Shown one piece after another: positions 5,769 to 6,503 of a stretch of DNA of 6,503 nt (positions are counted from its first letter, which is position 1; each line of letters begins with the position of its first letter). The DNA is from Clostridia bacterium. GTDB taxonomy: Bacteria > Bacillota > Clostridia > Christensenellales > Aristaeellaceae. The stretch lies in contig JAFUGB010000424.1 in assembly GCA_017469605.1 (NCBI GenBank), positions 1-6,503 of the forward strand, written 5' to 3'. The notes beneath the pieces are model-generated. The model was not told where the DNA came from. It did no database searches and worked only from the letters and a program-made list of their open reading frames with translations. Made by a program: the position numbers and the translations under genes.

Positions 5769-5924
5769 AGATCCATCCCCCGGCCTTTGCATTTTCGCTT
5801 CTCTTTGCGATTGCCGCTTTTACGGCGACAAACGCAGCCTTCGTTGGTATCTTTCTTGGGCTTCCAAGAAAGTACGCCCCCGTTCGTTTCCTTTCTTGCG
5901 CTGGCACGCGCTCCGGCCGTTTTT
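5740..5924. repeat. Hairpin-rich non-coding segment, possible dispersed repeat element
   Basis: No believable gene lies here. Open frames on both strands have compositions unlike a real protein and no ribosome binding sites. The segment holds a perfect nine-pair inverted repeat (5851-5872), a second copy of CTTTCTTG at 5891-5898, GCCG-CTTTTA-CGGC at about 5813-5826, and TGCAGC-TTTGT-GCTGCA at its left edge (5727-5743). It begins where the MBL remnant loses family resemblance and ends at the stop codon of the minus-strand gene. That position suggests inserted or rearranged DNA, but I see no clear terminal repeats or target duplication. Its boundaries are approximate. Confidence 0.4.
5851..5872. 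repeat. Perfect inverted repeat, nine-pair stem
   Basis: CTTTCTTGG (5851-5859) and CCAAGAAAG (5864-5872) are exact reverse complements around the loop GCTT. Neither strand has a T-run after it, so it is not an obvious terminator. It is the best-formed hairpin in the 5740-5924 segment. Confidence 0.75.
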
Positions 5925-6263
5925 TTAAGGGGCGGCTGGCACATCCATGCGCTGTTCAATATATGCCTTGATTTGAGCGGCAACGGCCAGCTTTTCGGTG
6001 AGATCGGCTTGGGAGACGGGGCAGAATTGCTGCACGCCTTCATCGATGTAATCAGCGCTGTGGAAACGCTGGTCTCGCAGCATGTCGTCCAGCGTGCGGG
6101 CGGAAGGCTGGGTGATGAAGTGAATGGCGTTGGGATGCCTGGCAAAAAAGCCCATGCCGCCGCTGGAAATCACCACGCGCTTGATGTCCTTCAGGGGAAT
6201 GACGCGCGTTTTGTTGCCGTAAACGGGCATCAGCCTGCTTTCGCTGCGGGTAGTGAGCACCAC
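5925..6263 (-). pseudogene. PH-like-domain protein fragment, probably lacking its N-terminus
   Basis: The frame is open on the minus strand from 6317 (after a TAG at 6320-6318) to TAA at 5927-5925. The only standard start codons upstream of residue 1 are two adjacent GTGs at 6263 and 6260, with just AGG before them. Resemblance to a folded domain seems to begin earlier, at about KNHAKCQLYADRVVLTT (around 6310-6250), so the true N-terminus appears lost. The pattern of short beta strands (LYADRVVLTT, KTRVIPLKDIKRVVIS), then PNAIHFIT, then a C-terminal helix ADLTEKLAVAAQIKAYIEQR resembles bacterial PH-like proteins with a short helical tail. This is a fold-level impression only. Codon use is GC-rich like the left part of the window, unlike the HEPN and MBL remnants. 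It could instead be an intact gene starting at GTG 6263. Its function is unknown. Confidence 0.45.
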
Positions 6264-6359
6264 CCTGTCGGCATACAGCTGGCATTTGGCGTGGTTTTTT
6301 CTATTATAATGCGCGTCCTAGGTGATTAACGGTTGTTCCATAAACATCTCCGTATAAAG

Positions 6360-6388
6360 AAAAGGAGGGTGCTGGACCCTCCTTTTTG
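6360..6388. terminator. Bidirectional intrinsic-terminator-like hairpin
   Basis: AAAGGAGGGT (6361-6370) pairs perfectly with ACCCTCCTTT (6376-6385) around the loop GCTGG. One more A-T pair lies at the base, T residues follow on the plus strand, and the minus strand reads TTTTC after the stem. A-rich and T-rich flanks let it work in either direction. No complete gene in the window clearly ends at it. It may belong to a minus-strand gene to the right, whose end would be near the TAA at 6398-6396. Confidence 0.65.
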
Positions 6389-6454
6389 AAATGGTTTATT
6401 TCTTGGCACGGTACTTGAATAATGCCGTTTCTTTTTATCATTCTGTTTAAACTG

Positions 6455-6503
6455 GTTTTATGGAGGCTTTTTGTCTTGATTGGTGCCAAAGCGTCCATAA
6501 AAC
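6455..6503. repeat. Long inverted repeat at the window edge, 15 of 16 matches
   Basis: GTTTTATGGAGGCTTT (6455-6470) and AAAGCGTCCATAAAAC (6488-6503) are reverse complements except for one base, around a 17-base spacer. The right arm ends exactly at the window edge, so the repeat may be longer. No gene is seen inside it. It could be an insertion-element end, a structured RNA or a protein-binding site; the sequence does not decide. Confidence 0.7.

Larger units (their letters stand above)
6318..6503. other. AT-rich right end with no convincing gene
   Basis: Apart from the terminator-like hairpin and the edge inverted repeat, nothing is recognisable. The longest minus-strand frame across it runs straight through the terminator hairpin and looks non-coding. 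Base composition is again lower in GC than in the left part of the window. Confidence 0.5.

Noticed and set aside
5787..6329. Plus-strand open frame of 180 codons
   Set aside because: It is antisense to the PH-like minus-strand frame and its translation is His/Ala/Gly-rich with no recognisable domain or ribosome binding site.
6396..6431. Minus-strand ETALFKYRAKK-stop just before the terminator-like hairpin, as the C-terminus of a gene to the right
   Set aside because: The position is suggestive, but the same frame has stops immediately upstream near the A-run, so it would need a frameshift, and no family is recognised.
6304..6498. Minus-strand open frame of 64 codons at the right end
   Set aside because: It runs straight through the terminator-like hairpin (6360-6388), begins within the edge inverted repeat and has no ribosome binding site or family resemblance.
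4437..6503. attR copy of the tmRNA 3' end expected for an integrated island
   Set aside because: I scanned by eye for repeats of TTCGATTCTCCTCACCTCC and its complement and found none; only short matches typical of ribosome binding sites occur.

Overview
The window looks like chromosome from a GC-rich, spore-forming member of the Clostridia. The left two thirds use GC-rich codons throughout. They carry a diaminopimelate epimerase module (DAP-type cell wall), a BofA-like sporulation protein and a Firmicutes-style smpB-ssrA pair. The species cannot be named from this sequence alone.

Layout. Positions 1-3147 hold one uninterrupted plus-strand frame that enters from the left edge. It encodes the C-terminal ~760 residues of the carbamoyl-phosphate synthase large subunit (CarB), joined in frame to a complete diaminopimelate epimerase (DapF). 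The DapF part lacks the first of the two catalytic cysteines of the family. Positions 3148-3276 are a non-coding, GC-rich, hairpin-prone gap between convergent genes. A small BofA-like membrane protein lies on the minus strand at 3277-3522. It is divergent from smpB (3604-4074), which has a very good sigma-A type promoter and ribosome binding site. The tmRNA gene ssrA (4087-4436) starts 12 bases after the smpB stop, with no visible promoter or strong terminator between them, so the two trans-translation partners are probably co-transcribed. A strong intrinsic terminator closes the unit at about 4441-4494.

Base composition drops sharply right after ssrA, a classic integration site for mobile DNA. 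The AT-rich stretch from about 4500 to 5640 has its own promoter. It holds two decayed genes: an ApeA-like HEPN protein (4547-5424), broken by an in-frame amber codon and a frameshift in a run of seven A, and the N-terminal part of an RNase Z-like metallo-beta-lactamase-fold protein (5481 to about 5768), broken by an in-frame TGA and then truncated. No integrase or att duplication is visible, so the island interpretation rests on position, composition and gene type.

From about 5740 to 5924 there is hairpin-rich DNA with no convincing gene, possibly a dispersed repeat. It is followed on the minus strand by a GC-rich reading frame (5925-6263, open to 6317) that resembles a bacterial PH-like protein lacking its N-terminus. 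The right end (6318-6503) is AT-richer and has no convincing gene. It contains an intrinsic-terminator-like hairpin (6360-6388) and a 15-of-16 inverted repeat that reaches the window edge.

Working together: CarB-DapF links carbamoyl phosphate supply (pyrimidine and arginine synthesis) to meso-DAP/lysine synthesis in one polypeptide. SmpB and tmRNA form the ribosome rescue system. The HEPN and MBL remnants look like the residue of an accessory, possibly anti-phage, locus placed next to ssrA. The most unusual observations are the CarB-DapF fusion with its altered active site and the broken HEPN/MBL locus.
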